DNA from: Pseudomonadota bacterium
Lineage (GTDB): Bacteria > Myxococcota_A > Polyangia > Polyangiales > Polyangiaceae
Assembly (NCBI GenBank): GCA_023398955.1
Contig: JAEWRL010000174.1
Location: forward strand, 1-64,000
Direction of reading: 5' to 3'
Length of the DNA stretch: 64,000 nucleotides
Both the position numbers and the translations under genes were made by a program. The notes beneath the pieces were generated by a model. That model was not told the DNA's origin and made no database searches. It saw nothing but the letters and a program-made list of their open reading frames with translations. Positions 8,544 to 17,186 of this stretch are shown piece by piece (position 1 is the first letter of the stretch; each line of letters opens with the position of its first letter).

Positions 8544-9145
8544 GGGGTTCCTCCCGCAGCGCGCCGGCCCACCAAGGCCTGAATCTTGCTGGTTGCGACG
8601 AACGCCACCACCGCGAAGAGCGCAACGGCGACGACCATGGGCCCCGAAGGGATCCCGAAGTACTCATGGAGCAGCACCCTACCCCAGGCATGACTCTCAT
8701 GAAACGCCATGACGGGTTCGTAGCTCAGGGTGAAGGCAGCCGAACCGACGAGCAGACCGCCCACGAAGACCGCGGCGTCGAGCTTCCCGCTCATCGCAGC
8801 CACGATGCTTGTTCCTGGACAGTAGCCCCCCACGATGAAGCCGGCGCCCAAGAGTAGACCTCCCACGAGTTGAGGCAGGAGGTAGGTCGGGATGAGGCCA
8901 AGGTTGCCGAGGGGCATGAACCCGACAAGGTCCAGGGTGTAGACTCCCAGCATCGCTGTCACGATCGCCGTGAACATCACGCGCAGCACTCGGAAGTCGC
9001 GACCATAGAAGACACTCACCAGGTTCCTCGCCGAGCCGAAGCCGGCCCGCTCGAGCACGAAGCCAAAACCAACGCCAGTGGCCACGGCGGCCACCATCTC
9101 TGCCGTGTGGCTCATGTTCATCGTCAACGCGAAGGGTGCTTGCAT
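8540..9145 (-). CDS. YeeE/YedE family membrane protein (GYCPGT half)
   Basis: 201 residues with five or so hydrophobic segments and the YeeE/YedE signature GGYCPGTSIVAAMSGKLDA near residues 105-123. It pairs with the GCTSGQ half encoded just upstream (14 bp gap), giving a second split transporter in this module. Its stop overlaps the start of the rhodanese gene by 4 bp (ATGA), so the two are probably translationally coupled. The likely substrate is thiosulfate or another sulfur compound handled by the co-encoded molybdenum reductase; that is inference from context. Confidence 0.87.
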   Translation of the reverse strand: MQAPFALTMNMSHTAEMVAAVATGVGFGFVLERAGFGSARNLVSVFYGRDFRVLRVMFTAIVTAMLGVYTLDLVGFMPLGNLGLIPTYLLPQLVGGLLLGAGFIVGGYCPGTSIVAAMSGKLDAAVFVGGLLVGSAAFTLSYEPVMAFHESHAWGRVLLHEYFGIPSGPMVVAVALFAVVAFVATSKIQALVGRRAAGGTP

Positions 9146-9158
9146 CGTCGTCTCCCTC

Positions 9159-9677
9159 TTAGTTCCATTGACGCCGGACGAAATACGCTAATCCATAGGC
9201 GCTACCGAACACGGCGAACATGAACACCCAGCTGCCCAACGCCAGCTGAGCACCGCCCGTCAGGGCTTGCCCGCTCGTGCAGCCGCGCGCCAGCTGCGCT
9301 GCGTACCCGCTTACCGCGCCGCCAGTGAGGGCCAGCAGGACCCGCACCTCCCGGGAGGCTCTGGGTCCCCGAACGATCTCCCACTTGGCGCGGCCACCGC
9401 TGACGGCGCCGAGCAGCCCTCCCACTGCCACGCCAACGACGACGAAGACGATCCAGGAGTCGAAGGGGCTCCGACCCGGCGCGAAGAAACTCCCGATGTT
9501 GGCGCTCTCCTCGGCCCAGGTCGGGTTCAGCGCGTGCAGGACCGCGGCTTCGGTGTGGACCACCGCACCGCTCGCGCCAAGGCCCTTGCCGGTCACGACG
9601 AAGCTCCCAAGGAGCACCAATCCCAAGGCGACACCTGCAACGTAGGGATTCCACAATGGCTTCACAGGACTCATCAT
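9159..9677 (-). CDS. YeeE/YedE family membrane protein (GCTSGQ half)
   Basis: 172 residues, starting at an ATG that overlaps the stop of the FeS-cytochrome gene by 4 bp. The first helix (residues 10-30) is followed by a periplasmic stretch, then helices around the signature ARGCTSGQALTGGA. A longer frame to 10271 lies inside the preceding gene and is rejected. It forms the first half of the second split YeeE/YedE pair here. Compared with the pair at 6624-7524, this half is longer and has a loop of about 40 residues between helices 1 and 2. Confidence 0.86.
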   Translation of the reverse strand: MMSPVKPLWNPYVAGVALGLVLLGSFVVTGKGLGASGAVVHTEAAVLHALNPTWAEESANIGSFFAPGRSPFDSWIVFVVVGVAVGGLLGAVSGGRAKWEIVRGPRASREVRVLLALTGGAVSGYAAQLARGCTSGQALTGGAQLALGSWVFMFAVFGSAYGLAYFVRRQWN

Positions 9678-11155
9678 CCAATCTCCGTGTCCAGCTTGCG
9701 CTCCGTCTTCGATGTCTCCTGGGCTCCTTTGGTTCCGGATATCCCTGCGGAGAGCTCGGCGACCCACGCGGCGTTGTGATGGCGGGCGTGCCTCTCGTCG
9801 ATGCTGCCAGTGATCATGGAGCGCAGAGCAGGCCGTTCTTCGACGAGGATGACAGCCATCGTCACGTGTACGGCCAAGCCGACCAGAGCAAACAGGATCG
9901 CCAGCTTGTGCAACAGCACCGCGGCCGCAACGAGCCAGCCGGGACCGACGTGAAAGGCCATCACGACTCCGGTCGCAATGATGACCGACGTGCCTGCGAG
10001 GGCGCTCATCGCGAAGAGCTTCTGCCCCGCGTTGTACTTGTCCTGAGGGGGCAGCGTCACGTCCCCGAGGCGCAGCAGCGCTCTGGGCTTCGCCAGGAGC
10101 CATTGGAGATCGCGCCGTGTGAGCCGTACCTCTCGCAGCGCTTCCGTGCCTCCGCCCTTGAAGTAGAGAAAGACCGGAACGATGATGAGCGCCCAGGCGA
10201 GCCCCCAGACCACGTGTATCCAGAGCAGGTTCGCCGGCCCCTGCACCCACCCCGCAATTCGTCGCGGCCACTCGGAGCCGACTAGCGCGAAGGACGGGGC
10301 CACCATCAATGCCGTCCCGGTGAAGAGCAGGACGATCCAGCTGAGAGCGTTGAACCAGTGGAGGAGGCGCATTCCCAGCCGGTGGCGCGGGAGCGCAGGG
10401 AGGGACCCTTTCTCGGAGGCACTTCGTCGCGTGGTCTCCGTCTTGCCGCGCTGCCGGAGGTTGACGAGCATGCCCCCTGCACCAATCAGCGCGGCGACCG
10501 CTGGAACGCCAAACCGCGCTGCCGGGCGGGTGACATCTCTCCAGACATCGGTGAGCCGCGGCGCGACCGACTCGCCGACGACTCCTCGAGCCAACAGCTT
10601 CTCGCGCTCGGCTGCGGGGGAATAGTAGACGCGAGGGCCGATGTTCGGCCCCTCCCCAACCAGGGGTCTTGCGCCCGTTTCACGGATTCGCAGCGCCAGA
10701 TCGCTCTCCGGATCATCGAGGTCGCCGAAGATCCTGCACTCCGCCAGGCAGGCGTCGACGCACGCCGGCCTCTCGCCGCGCGCCACATAGGGCTCACAGA
10801 AGTTGCACTTCTCGACGATACCCTTCGAGCCATCCACCCTGCGAGCGCCGTAGGGGCAGCGGCTCACGCAGTTCCCGCAGCCAATGCAGAGATCAGCATC
10901 GACCTTCACCACTCCGTGCTCGTCTGCGTAGGTCGCGCCCGTGGGGCAATCCTCCGTGCACGGATGCTCGTCGCAATGCATGCACAGTCCAGGATAGAAG
11001 GTGACGTCGAGGCCGGCCTCTCGCGTGCCGGACTCGAACTCCCTCACCCAGTCGCGTGAGACCCCAGGCCCCGAGTCCCACCGCTCCTTGCAGGCGCTGA
11101 CGCAGGCCTTGCAACCGACACACTTGTCGAGCTCGATCATCATACCGTAGCGCAT
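9674..11155 (-). CDS. Fused 4x[4Fe-4S] electron-transfer subunit and cytochrome b561-type membrane anchor
   Basis: 493 residues joining two subunits that are separate in most Phs, Psr and Fdn enzymes. Residues 1-190 are the PhsB/PsrB-like ferredoxin with four Cys clusters (from C12-x2-C15-x2-C18-x3-C22, through LCMHCDEHPC and LCIGCGNCVSRCP, to KCNFCEPY...CVDAC). A helix near 215-230 links to residues 260-460, an FdnI/cytochrome b561-like domain with four helices and candidate heme ligands in LLHWFNAL and LLHKLAILF. It would pass electrons between the quinone pool and the catalytic subunit. It overlaps the catalytic gene by one base (TGATG). Confidence 0.88.
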   Translation of the reverse strand: MRYGMMIELDKCVGCKACVSACKERWDSGPGVSRDWVREFESGTREAGLDVTFYPGLCMHCDEHPCTEDCPTGATYADEHGVVKVDADLCIGCGNCVSRCPYGARRVDGSKGIVEKCNFCEPYVARGERPACVDACLAECRIFGDLDDPESDLALRIRETGARPLVGEGPNIGPRVYYSPAAEREKLLARGVVGESVAPRLTDVWRDVTRPAARFGVPAVAALIGAGGMLVNLRQRGKTETTRRSASEKGSLPALPRHRLGMRLLHWFNALSWIVLLFTGTALMVAPSFALVGSEWPRRIAGWVQGPANLLWIHVVWGLAWALIIVPVFLYFKGGGTEALREVRLTRRDLQWLLAKPRALLRLGDVTLPPQDKYNAGQKLFAMSALAGTSVIIATGVVMAFHVGPGWLVAAAVLLHKLAILFALVGLAVHVTMAVILVEERPALRSMITGSIDERHARHHNAAWVAELSAGISGTKGAQETSKTERKLDTEIG

Positions 11156-13392
11156 CAGGCATCCCCCGGTCGCGCACGGCGAACGGTCACCATCTCCGTA
11201 CGCATGCCCGTTGCCCCGCTGATGGGATCCACGACGTAATGCTCGATGAGGTCGCTGTCACTCCCGCCGCGGCCATCCGCGCGGCTCAGATCCGGGGCGC
11301 GGTGACCAAACCCATGAACCATGTAGACGCTGGCCGGATCCATCCGTTCCGTCACCTTGGCCCGAAGGAGGCCGCTGGACTTACCGCTTGCGTTCTCGAC
11401 GATCGTCCCATCCCCATCACCGATCCCGCGTGCGCTCGCTGCCTGGGGATGAATCCAGAGAAAATTGGAACCCTCCAGATCGGCCAAGACGGGGTTGTTC
11501 TGTGTACGACCGAAGCTATGCAGGGGGCTCCGACCGTAGAGCAAGCGAAGCGTCGCCTTGCCAGCCTCTCCCGGAGGCTCTACGAAGATCGGGAGCGGAG
11601 AGAACCCCTTCTCCTCGAGCTGCGCGCTGTAGAGCTCCACCTTACCGGAGGGCGTACGCCACTGGAGTTCCTCACGGGGATCATGATAGGGATGGTGGCT
11701 CACACCGGGGAAATGAATCCCCTTCTCCTTCAACTCGGCCAGGGACACGCCCAGCCCTTCCAGACGCTTCTCGAGGTACTCCTCGATGCCGGCGAATGCA
11801 AAGAAGTCTCCCACTCCGAGCTTCTCACCCAGCTCCTTGGCGATGCGCCAGGCGGGACGGGTGTCATACGGCGAGGTGACGACCGGTTGACGAATACCGA
11901 CATAGGGCTCGAGTCCGCCCCCCACTTTGAAATCGTCGTAGCGTTCCAGGTAGAGGTCCTCGGGCAGCAGCACGTCGGCGTAGCGAGTAATCTCGGTCGG
12001 CTGCACGTCGCAGACCGCAAGCATGTCGAGCTGCTGGATGGCCTCGATGGTTTCGGCCTTGTTGGGCAGCGACTGCATGAGGTTCGTGCCGTGGACGAAC
12101 CAGCCCTTGATTGGATACGGTCTGCCGGTGATCGTGGCGTCGCGAATCCCGTTCGTCGTGACCTCTTGGGCGAAAGGGAAGCGCTCGGCTGCGTGATCGA
12201 CGTGAGGTCTCGCCTCGGGGAAGTCGGGAGTGGGAAAGTCCACCAAGGCAGGTGCAGGCGCCGGACGATAGATACCACCAGGCGACCACCACGCGCCAAG
12301 CAGTGCCGTCAAGATGGCCTGACCGCGGGCGCGCTGAGTGTCAGCCTCTCCATACCAAGTTACGTGCCTCCCGGGGTGAACGAGCACCCGCGGGCGCGCT
12401 GCGCGCATCAGCGCATAGGCATCACGGATGAGGGACGCGCTGATCCCGGCACGCTCGGCAGCCCATTGCGGCGTCAGCCCTTCGACATGGCGAGCAAGGC
12501 GCTCGAAGCCAATGCAGTGGCGACCGACGAACTCCTTGTCATACTGGTTCTCGGCGATCAAAAGGTGAATCCATGCGAGAATGACCGCAGTATCGCTGCC
12601 GGGTCGCAGAGGCAGCCACACGTCCGCCTTGGAGGCGACCGTGCTGAGCCGTGGGTCGAGGACGATGAGCTTGGCCCCGCGGGCGCGCGCACGCGCGAAC
12701 TCCTGCACCTGGCTGTTGTGGGCATTCTCGCCGAGGTGTGATCCAAAGAGGACCATGGCGTGCGTGTTCTCGAAGTCCAGGGGCTCGGGGCTCCCCAGCT
12801 TTTCACCGAAGGTTAGCTTGTAACCGACCTCCCTAGGACCTTTGCACTGCGCGTAGGAGGGGCCCGCGTAGTTCGGTGAGCCATAGGCCACCATCATGGT
12901 ACGCAGGAGCGGTCCACCGGTGCCATGATAGAAGAGTGCCAACGCCTCGGGGCCGTGCTTCTCCCGGATGTGCCCAAAGCCGCGCGCAATGGTCTCGTAA
13001 GCTACCTTCCATCCGACACGCTCGAACTTTCCCTCTCCCCGCCTGCCGACCCTCACCATCGGGTACCGGAGTCGGTCGGCGTCCCGCAGGAACGCCGCTC
13101 CGGCCATCCCGCGCCCACAGAGCTTGCCGCGAGCCGTCGGGTACCCCGCGTGCCCTTCGAGGTGAAGAACTCGGTTTTTTCGCACGTGAGCGACGAGGCC
13201 GCAGTTCCAGAAACAGAGCTCACAGTAGCTTGCCACCCGTGACTCAGCGGGCAGCGCTTCGGGGGTACGCAACAGGGAGAACGCCTGAGCTTTGCTGCTT
13301 GGCGCCGTCGCAACACCGGCCGCAGAGCCGGCAATCGTCCATTTCAGCCATTCCCGTCGAGTGACCCCTCGGGGTGGTCCCTGATCAGTCAT
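11155..13392 (-). CDS. Molybdopterin oxidoreductase, thiosulfate/polysulfide reductase type (PhsA/PsrA-like)
   Basis: 745 residues with a Tat-type leader (TRREWLKW, then a hydrophobic stretch to about residue 38), so a periplasmic enzyme. The proximal [4Fe-4S] motif is C57-x2-C60-x3-C64-x27-C92. The expected molybdenum ligand is C183 in SYAQCKGP, which places it with Cys-ligated Phs/Psr/Nap-like members rather than selenocysteine or Ser enzymes. The C-terminal molydopterin-binding region is complete. The substrate is probably thiosulfate, polysulfide or tetrathionate, supported by the YeeE/YedE and rhodanese genes in the operon; an arsenate or selenate role cannot be excluded. It is first in the five-gene operon 13392-7836. 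Confidence 0.86.
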   Translation of the reverse strand: MTDQGPPRGVTRREWLKWTIAGSAAGVATAPSSKAQAFSLLRTPEALPAESRVASYCELCFWNCGLVAHVRKNRVLHLEGHAGYPTARGKLCGRGMAGAAFLRDADRLRYPMVRVGRRGEGKFERVGWKVAYETIARGFGHIREKHGPEALALFYHGTGGPLLRTMMVAYGSPNYAGPSYAQCKGPREVGYKLTFGEKLGSPEPLDFENTHAMVLFGSHLGENAHNSQVQEFARARARGAKLIVLDPRLSTVASKADVWLPLRPGSDTAVILAWIHLLIAENQYDKEFVGRHCIGFERLARHVEGLTPQWAAERAGISASLIRDAYALMRAARPRVLVHPGRHVTWYGEADTQRARGQAILTALLGAWWSPGGIYRPAPAPALVDFPTPDFPEARPHVDHAAERFPFAQEVTTNGIRDATITGRPYPIKGWFVHGTNLMQSLPNKAETIEAIQQLDMLAVCDVQPTEITRYADVLLPEDLYLERYDDFKVGGGLEPYVGIRQPVVTSPYDTRPAWRIAKELGEKLGVGDFFAFAGIEEYLEKRLEGLGVSLAELKEKGIHFPGVSHHPYHDPREELQWRTPSGKVELYSAQLEEKGFSPLPIFVEPPGEAGKATLRLLYGRSPLHSFGRTQNNPVLADLEGSNFLWIHPQAASARGIGDGDGTIVENASGKSSGLLRAKVTERMDPASVYMVHGFGHRAPDLSRADGRGGSDSDLIEHYVVDPISGATGMRTEMVTVRRARPGDA

Positions 13393-13722
13393 GCAGCACC
13401 TCGCGTTGAGAGGCGCTCACTGTGGGAAAGGATTCAGAGACAAGTCGATTGTCCCAATCACCAGATGACCCGGAAAAGATTGCCGGCGCCTCCGACACAA
13501 GCAGGACAAGAGCGCAATTCGTTCGCTGTGATGAACGCCTAGACATGCACTGACTTCCTTACAAAGACTCCCACGGGCACTCACGAGGTCACCAATATGA
13601 CCAACGGGTCAATGCGGTTTCGGAGCTGCTGCTGGCCAGTGACCTCGGCGCCAGCGCGAAGGACTTGGTGGGCCACCTTCGATGGCGTGGTGATCAGCTG
13701 TTCGTCGCCTGTATGCTAGGGC
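13393..13722. other. Intergenic region upstream of the reductase operon
   Basis: 330 bp between the start of the reverse reductase operon and a small forward gene. It contains the inverted repeat at 13439-13453. I see no convincing sigma-54 element and no additional gene. Confidence 0.5.
13439..13453. promoter_or_regulatory. Inverted repeat GACAA-N5-TTGTC, candidate operator
   Basis: GACAA at 13439-13443 and TTGTC at 13449-13453 form a perfect 5-5-5 dyad about 47 bp upstream of the start of the molybdopterin oxidoreductase gene, where a regulator of the operon could bind. The half-site does not match the FNR consensus TTGAT. A dyad of this size can occur by chance. Confidence 0.25.
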
Positions 13723-14001
13723 ATGGCGATGGACGAACGGACCTGGCGTCGACTAGTGGCAGAGCAGCTGAAGGAGGCCGGCGAAGCCGTGGACGATGGC
13801 CGCGACAGCGACTGCGCGCGCGAGTTTGGCGTCGCTGTCGGGTACCTGCAATCCGCGGCGCGAGGAGGCGATGCGAAGGCGGCTGGACTCTTGGCACGGC
13901 TACGGGACCAGACCACGGGGGACGAGGAGACGCAGCAGCTCCGCCTCGAGCCGGAACAGCTGCAGCGTCTCGCAAGGCTGGACGACGACGGCGACGGGTA
14001 G
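13723..14001 (+). CDS. Small hypothetical protein
   Basis: 92 residues, mostly helical and charged, with no signal peptide or membrane segment. The middle (REFGVAVGYLQSAARGGDAKAAGLLARL) looks like a single helical hairpin of the TPR/Sel1 type, where A-x-G-G-D-x-x-A is a common turn. Start codons are ATG at 13723 or 13729; the ribosome site is weak. It is followed by a pirin gene 149 bp away on the same strand. It may be a real small gene, but coding evidence is only moderate. Confidence 0.42.
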   Translation: MAMDERTWRRLVAEQLKEAGEAVDDGRDSDCAREFGVAVGYLQSAARGGDAKAAGLLARLRDQTTGDEETQQLRLEPEQLQRLARLDDDGDG

Positions 14002-14150
14002 CGTTCCGCGACGACGACGCGGCTCGCGCGGTTCGTACCGTTCTTGCATCGGACTGTTGCAATCATGAGCGATGGCGGGCTGCCGCCTGAGGGTTAGGTT
14101 CAGCGGGTCACCAGTGCCTGTCCTTCGGCAGGCTTCGACGAGGAGACCCC

Positions 14151-14870
14151 ATGTTCCAGATCTTTGCGGGTGAGCAGCGCGGCCGCGCAGACCACGGCTG
14201 GCTGAAGTCGCACCATACGTTCTCGTTCGCCGACTACTATGATGCGTCGCGCATGGGGTTCGGCACACTCCGGGTGATCAACGAGGATCGCGTCGCGCCG
14301 GGCGCTGGCTTCGGGACTCATCCGCACCGAGACATGGAGATCATCAGCTACGTCATCGAGGGCGCCCTCGAACACCGCGACTCGATGGGGAACGGCTCGG
14401 TGATTCGTCCCGGCGAGATCCAGCACATGCGGGCTGGTACCGGCGTGACCCACTCCGAGTTCAACCACTCACACACGGAGTCCGTGCATTTGCTCCAGAT
14501 CTGGATCCTCCCGGAGCGACGTGGCCTCGAACCGCGCTACGCCCAGAGGTCCATCGACGAAGCACGCCGCGAGGGAGCCTGGCTGCTGCTCGCATCACCA
14601 TCCGGTAAGGATGGCACCCTCTCCCTCGGGACCGACGTGGAGGTGCTCACGGCTCGCCTTTCCCCGAGTCTTCAGCTCTCTTATGCGGTCCGTCCCGGGC
14701 GCGCAACGTGGATGCAGGTCGTGCGAGGCCGCGTCGCGATCGCTGGCACCCAGCTCCAGGCAGGGGATGCCATCGCGGTAGAAGGCGAGCCCCGCCTCGA
14801 GCTAGAGGGACTGGAGAGAGCAGAACTGCTGCTCTTCGATCTGGGGGGCCCCACGGCTAGGCCGGGGTGA
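14151..14870 (+). CDS. Pirin family protein (YhhW-like)
   Basis: 239 residues with the bicupin pirin fold. The metal ligands of YhhW-type pirins are all present at the expected places: H57 and H59 in GTHPHRD, H101 and E103 in GVTHSEF. YhhW has quercetin 2,3-dioxygenase activity in vitro; the physiological role of most bacterial pirins is unknown. GAGGAG lies just before the ATG, and a small stem (GCCTG/CAGGC near 14113-14132) precedes it. Its last 14 bases overlap the 3' end of the convergent aldose epimerase gene, so transcripts of the two genes would be antisense at their ends. Confidence 0.9.
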   Translation: MFQIFAGEQRGRADHGWLKSHHTFSFADYYDASRMGFGTLRVINEDRVAPGAGFGTHPHRDMEIISYVIEGALEHRDSMGNGSVIRPGEIQHMRAGTGVTHSEFNHSHTESVHLLQIWILPERRGLEPRYAQRSIDEARREGAWLLLASPSGKDGTLSLGTDVEVLTARLSPSLQLSYAVRPGRATWMQVVRGRVAIAGTQLQAGDAIAVEGEPRLELEGLERAELLLFDLGGPTARPG

Positions 14871-15960
14871 TAGGGCCACTCGGCCATGTTTCAGCCTCGA
14901 CCGCCGAGAATCGAAAGACCGTCGTGGACGAGTAAGTGGCGCCGGGGAGCAGCGCCGCGCTCGGAAAGCCGGGCTGATTCGGCGAGTCTGGGTAGTGCTG
15001 GGTCTCCAAGCATAGCGCCGAACGGCGCTGGTACGAGGCACCGCCCTTGCCGCGAATCGGTCCCACCAAGCAGTTGCCGGCGTACATCTGGATGCCGGGT
15101 TCGGTCGTCAGGACGTCGAGCACCCTGCCAGAAGCGGGCGAGAAGAGCCGGGCCGCAGGGCGCAGAGCTCCAGGCTCGCCGTCGAGGACCCAATTGTGAT
15201 CGTAGCCCCCGGTGCGGCGCAGTTGCTCGTCAGCCGCATCGATGTGGTCCCCTACCGGGCGCGGCGTGCGGAAATCGAAGGGCGTCCCCTCCACCGGCGC
15301 GATGGGCCCGAGGGGAATCGAGGTCTCGTCGACCGGCGTGAACCCCTGGGAAGACATCCAGAGCCAATGGTCCAAGACCGTCGGCGCTCCGGCACCGTTC
15401 AGATTGAAATAACTGTGTTGGGTCAGATTGACGACGGTCGGGCGATCAGTCACCGCCGAGTAGTCAACGCGCAGGGATTCAGATCCCTCTAGGGTGTAGA
15501 CCACCGAGACGTCGAGGTTGCCAGGGTAGCCTTGATCGCCATCATGACTGCGCAGGCGTAAAGCGACGCCCACAGCATCGGGTCGCACGAAGCTCTCGGC
15601 GGTCCACAGGCGAGTGTGGAAGCCCGCGGGGCCACCATGCAAGTGGTTCCCCATGTTGTTGATCGGTAGCTCATACTCGACGCCGGAGAGCGCAAAGCGA
15701 CCCTTCGCGATGCGATTGGCGTAGCGCCCAACGACCACGCCAAGATAGTAGGGATCGGACGCGTACCCGTCGGCGTCATCATAGCCAAGCACGATGTCAC
15801 CGAGCCTGCCCTCTCGGTCAGGGACCTCTATGGCGACGACCGCCGCGCCCAGGTTCGTCACTCGCACCTGCGCGCCGGTCCCGCTCGAGAGCGTGAAGAC
15901 ATCGACGCTGGCGCCGTTCGCCGCTTTTCCAAAGGCACTCCGACTCACGGTTGGCTTCAT
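14857..15960 (-). CDS. galM: Aldose 1-epimerase (mutarotase)
   Basis: 367 residues of the GalM family, which interconverts alpha and beta anomers of aldoses such as glucose, galactose or xylose. Conserved parts are visible: GRYANRIAKGRF near the N-terminus, the substrate-binding His in HLHGG, NLTQHSYFNLNG with the catalytic His, and the catalytic Glu in CLETQHYPDSPNQPGFPS. There is no clear signal peptide, so it is probably cytoplasmic. It lies downstream of the export operon (128 bp gap) and about 6 kb from xylose isomerase; sugar use may link the two. The 3' end overlaps the pirin gene by 14 bp. Confidence 0.92.
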   Translation of the reverse strand: MKPTVSRSAFGKAANGASVDVFTLSSGTGAQVRVTNLGAAVVAIEVPDREGRLGDIVLGYDDADGYASDPYYLGVVVGRYANRIAKGRFALSGVEYELPINNMGNHLHGGPAGFHTRLWTAESFVRPDAVGVALRLRSHDGDQGYPGNLDVSVVYTLEGSESLRVDYSAVTDRPTVVNLTQHSYFNLNGAGAPTVLDHWLWMSSQGFTPVDETSIPLGPIAPVEGTPFDFRTPRPVGDHIDAADEQLRRTGGYDHNWVLDGEPGALRPAARLFSPASGRVLDVLTTEPGIQMYAGNCLVGPIRGKGGASYQRRSALCLETQHYPDSPNQPGFPSAALLPGATYSSTTVFRFSAVEAETWPSGPITPA

Positions 15961-16088
15961 TTCACACCTCGCGCACGCAGCCTACGCCAGGAACGACAGA
16001 GCTCAACCCCCTTTGGACACTGACGGAAGACAGACGGCAAGGCTCGTCGCCCCCGGCCCAGGAGACACCCGCGGCGGGTGCGTGTGGG

Positions 16089-17186
16089 CTACCCCTCCTC
16101 GTCCACCAGCGCTCGCGGTACCCTGAGCCGGTCCCCCTCGGCGATCCCCTTCAGCACCTCCACGTGGATCCCGTCGCTGAGTCCGAGCTCGACCTTCCGA
16201 CGCTCGAAATGGCGAGGCAAGGTCTCCACCTCCACATGAGCGCCACCCTTCTCGTAGTGCACGAGGGCCTCACGGATTGCGAGGACGCCGTCTCTCCTGT
16301 CGAGGATGATGTTTGCGTTCGCGCTGTAGTTGGCACGGACGAAGGCGCCCTTCTTCAGCTCCAGCGCTGCCCGAACCTCGAACTCGATCGTGCCCTCGCG
16401 GTCCACTCCCTTTGGGGATATGTACTCGAGCTTCCCAGCGTACCCTGATCCCTCGATGGCCCCAATGTTGATGCTGACCCCCATCCCCTCCTTCAGCCTC
16501 GCGACCTCGCTCTCGTCGACAAATCCCTGAAAGACCAGGTCGTTCATGTCGGCCACGGCGGCAATCGTGGTACCCTCGCTGAACGTGTTCGTCTCGGTGA
16601 CGGACGCGCCTTCCTCGACAGGGACCTCGATCACCATGCCCTCTACTGTCGAGTAGACGAGGTTGCTCACCTTCCCTGAGCCACGGATGGCGCCCTCCTT
16701 GACGAGCTGAAGGTTATCCTTGGCGGCCTGAACCTCCTGGACCGCCAGCTGCAACTCGAGCCGTACTCGGCTATACTCTGCCTCCCCAATGAGCCTTTCG
16801 GCGAACAGCTTACTGAGACGCTCATGCTCCTGCTGCGCGCTCTCGACGCTGATCCTGGCAGTCTCCAAGCGTGCTTCGGCGTTGTTGACGCTGACAACGT
16901 TGGGAATGATCTTGATACGCGCGATGGTCTCTCCCGCCCGCACGTAAGCGCCCGGTTGAACCAGGATCTCCTCGAGAACGCCCGAAACCCTTGGCTTGAT
17001 GGCAACCTCCCTCCGAGGCACGATAGCGCCAGCCGCGACGGTCTTACGGACGATTGCCATCCGTGCTGGCGCCTCTGTACTCACCTGGGCTGGCTTCTCT
17101 TGGGACTTGGCGTAGAGGAAGTAAAGGGTGCCGCCGAACGCCGCGAAGACCAGCATGGCGATGAGCACCGGTACGACGCGAGGCAT
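16089..17186 (-). CDS. Periplasmic adaptor (HlyD/MacA-type membrane fusion protein)
   Basis: 365 residues: an N-terminal membrane anchor (residues 5-24), a lipoyl half-domain (GVLEEILVQPGAYVRAGETIARI), an alpha-helical hairpin around residues 95-160, the second lipoyl half and beta-barrel. It would link the inner-membrane ABC transporter encoded upstream to an outer-membrane channel. Its start overlaps the stop of the permease gene by one base. No TolC-like gene is in the window, so an outer-membrane partner must be supplied from elsewhere. Confidence 0.88.
   Translation of the reverse strand: MPRVVPVLIAMLVFAAFGGTLYFLYAKSQEKPAQVSTEAPARMAIVRKTVAAGAIVPRREVAIKPRVSGVLEEILVQPGAYVRAGETIARIKIIPNVVSVNNAEARLETARISVESAQQEHERLSKLFAERLIGEAEYSRVRLELQLAVQEVQAAKDNLQLVKEGAIRGSGKVSNLVYSTVEGMVIEVPVEEGASVTETNTFSEGTTIAAVADMNDLVFQGFVDESEVARLKEGMGVSINIGAIEGSGYAGKLEYISPKGVDREGTIEFEVRAALELKKGAFVRANYSANANIILDRRDGVLAIREALVHYEKGGAHVEVETLPRHFERRKVELGLSDGIHVEVLKGIAEGDRLRVPRALVDEEG

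Noticed and set aside
11239..12741. 500-codon forward frame opposite the molybdopterin oxidoreductase gene
   Set aside because: The reverse frame carries all catalytic motifs of a known family; the forward one is its antisense shadow.
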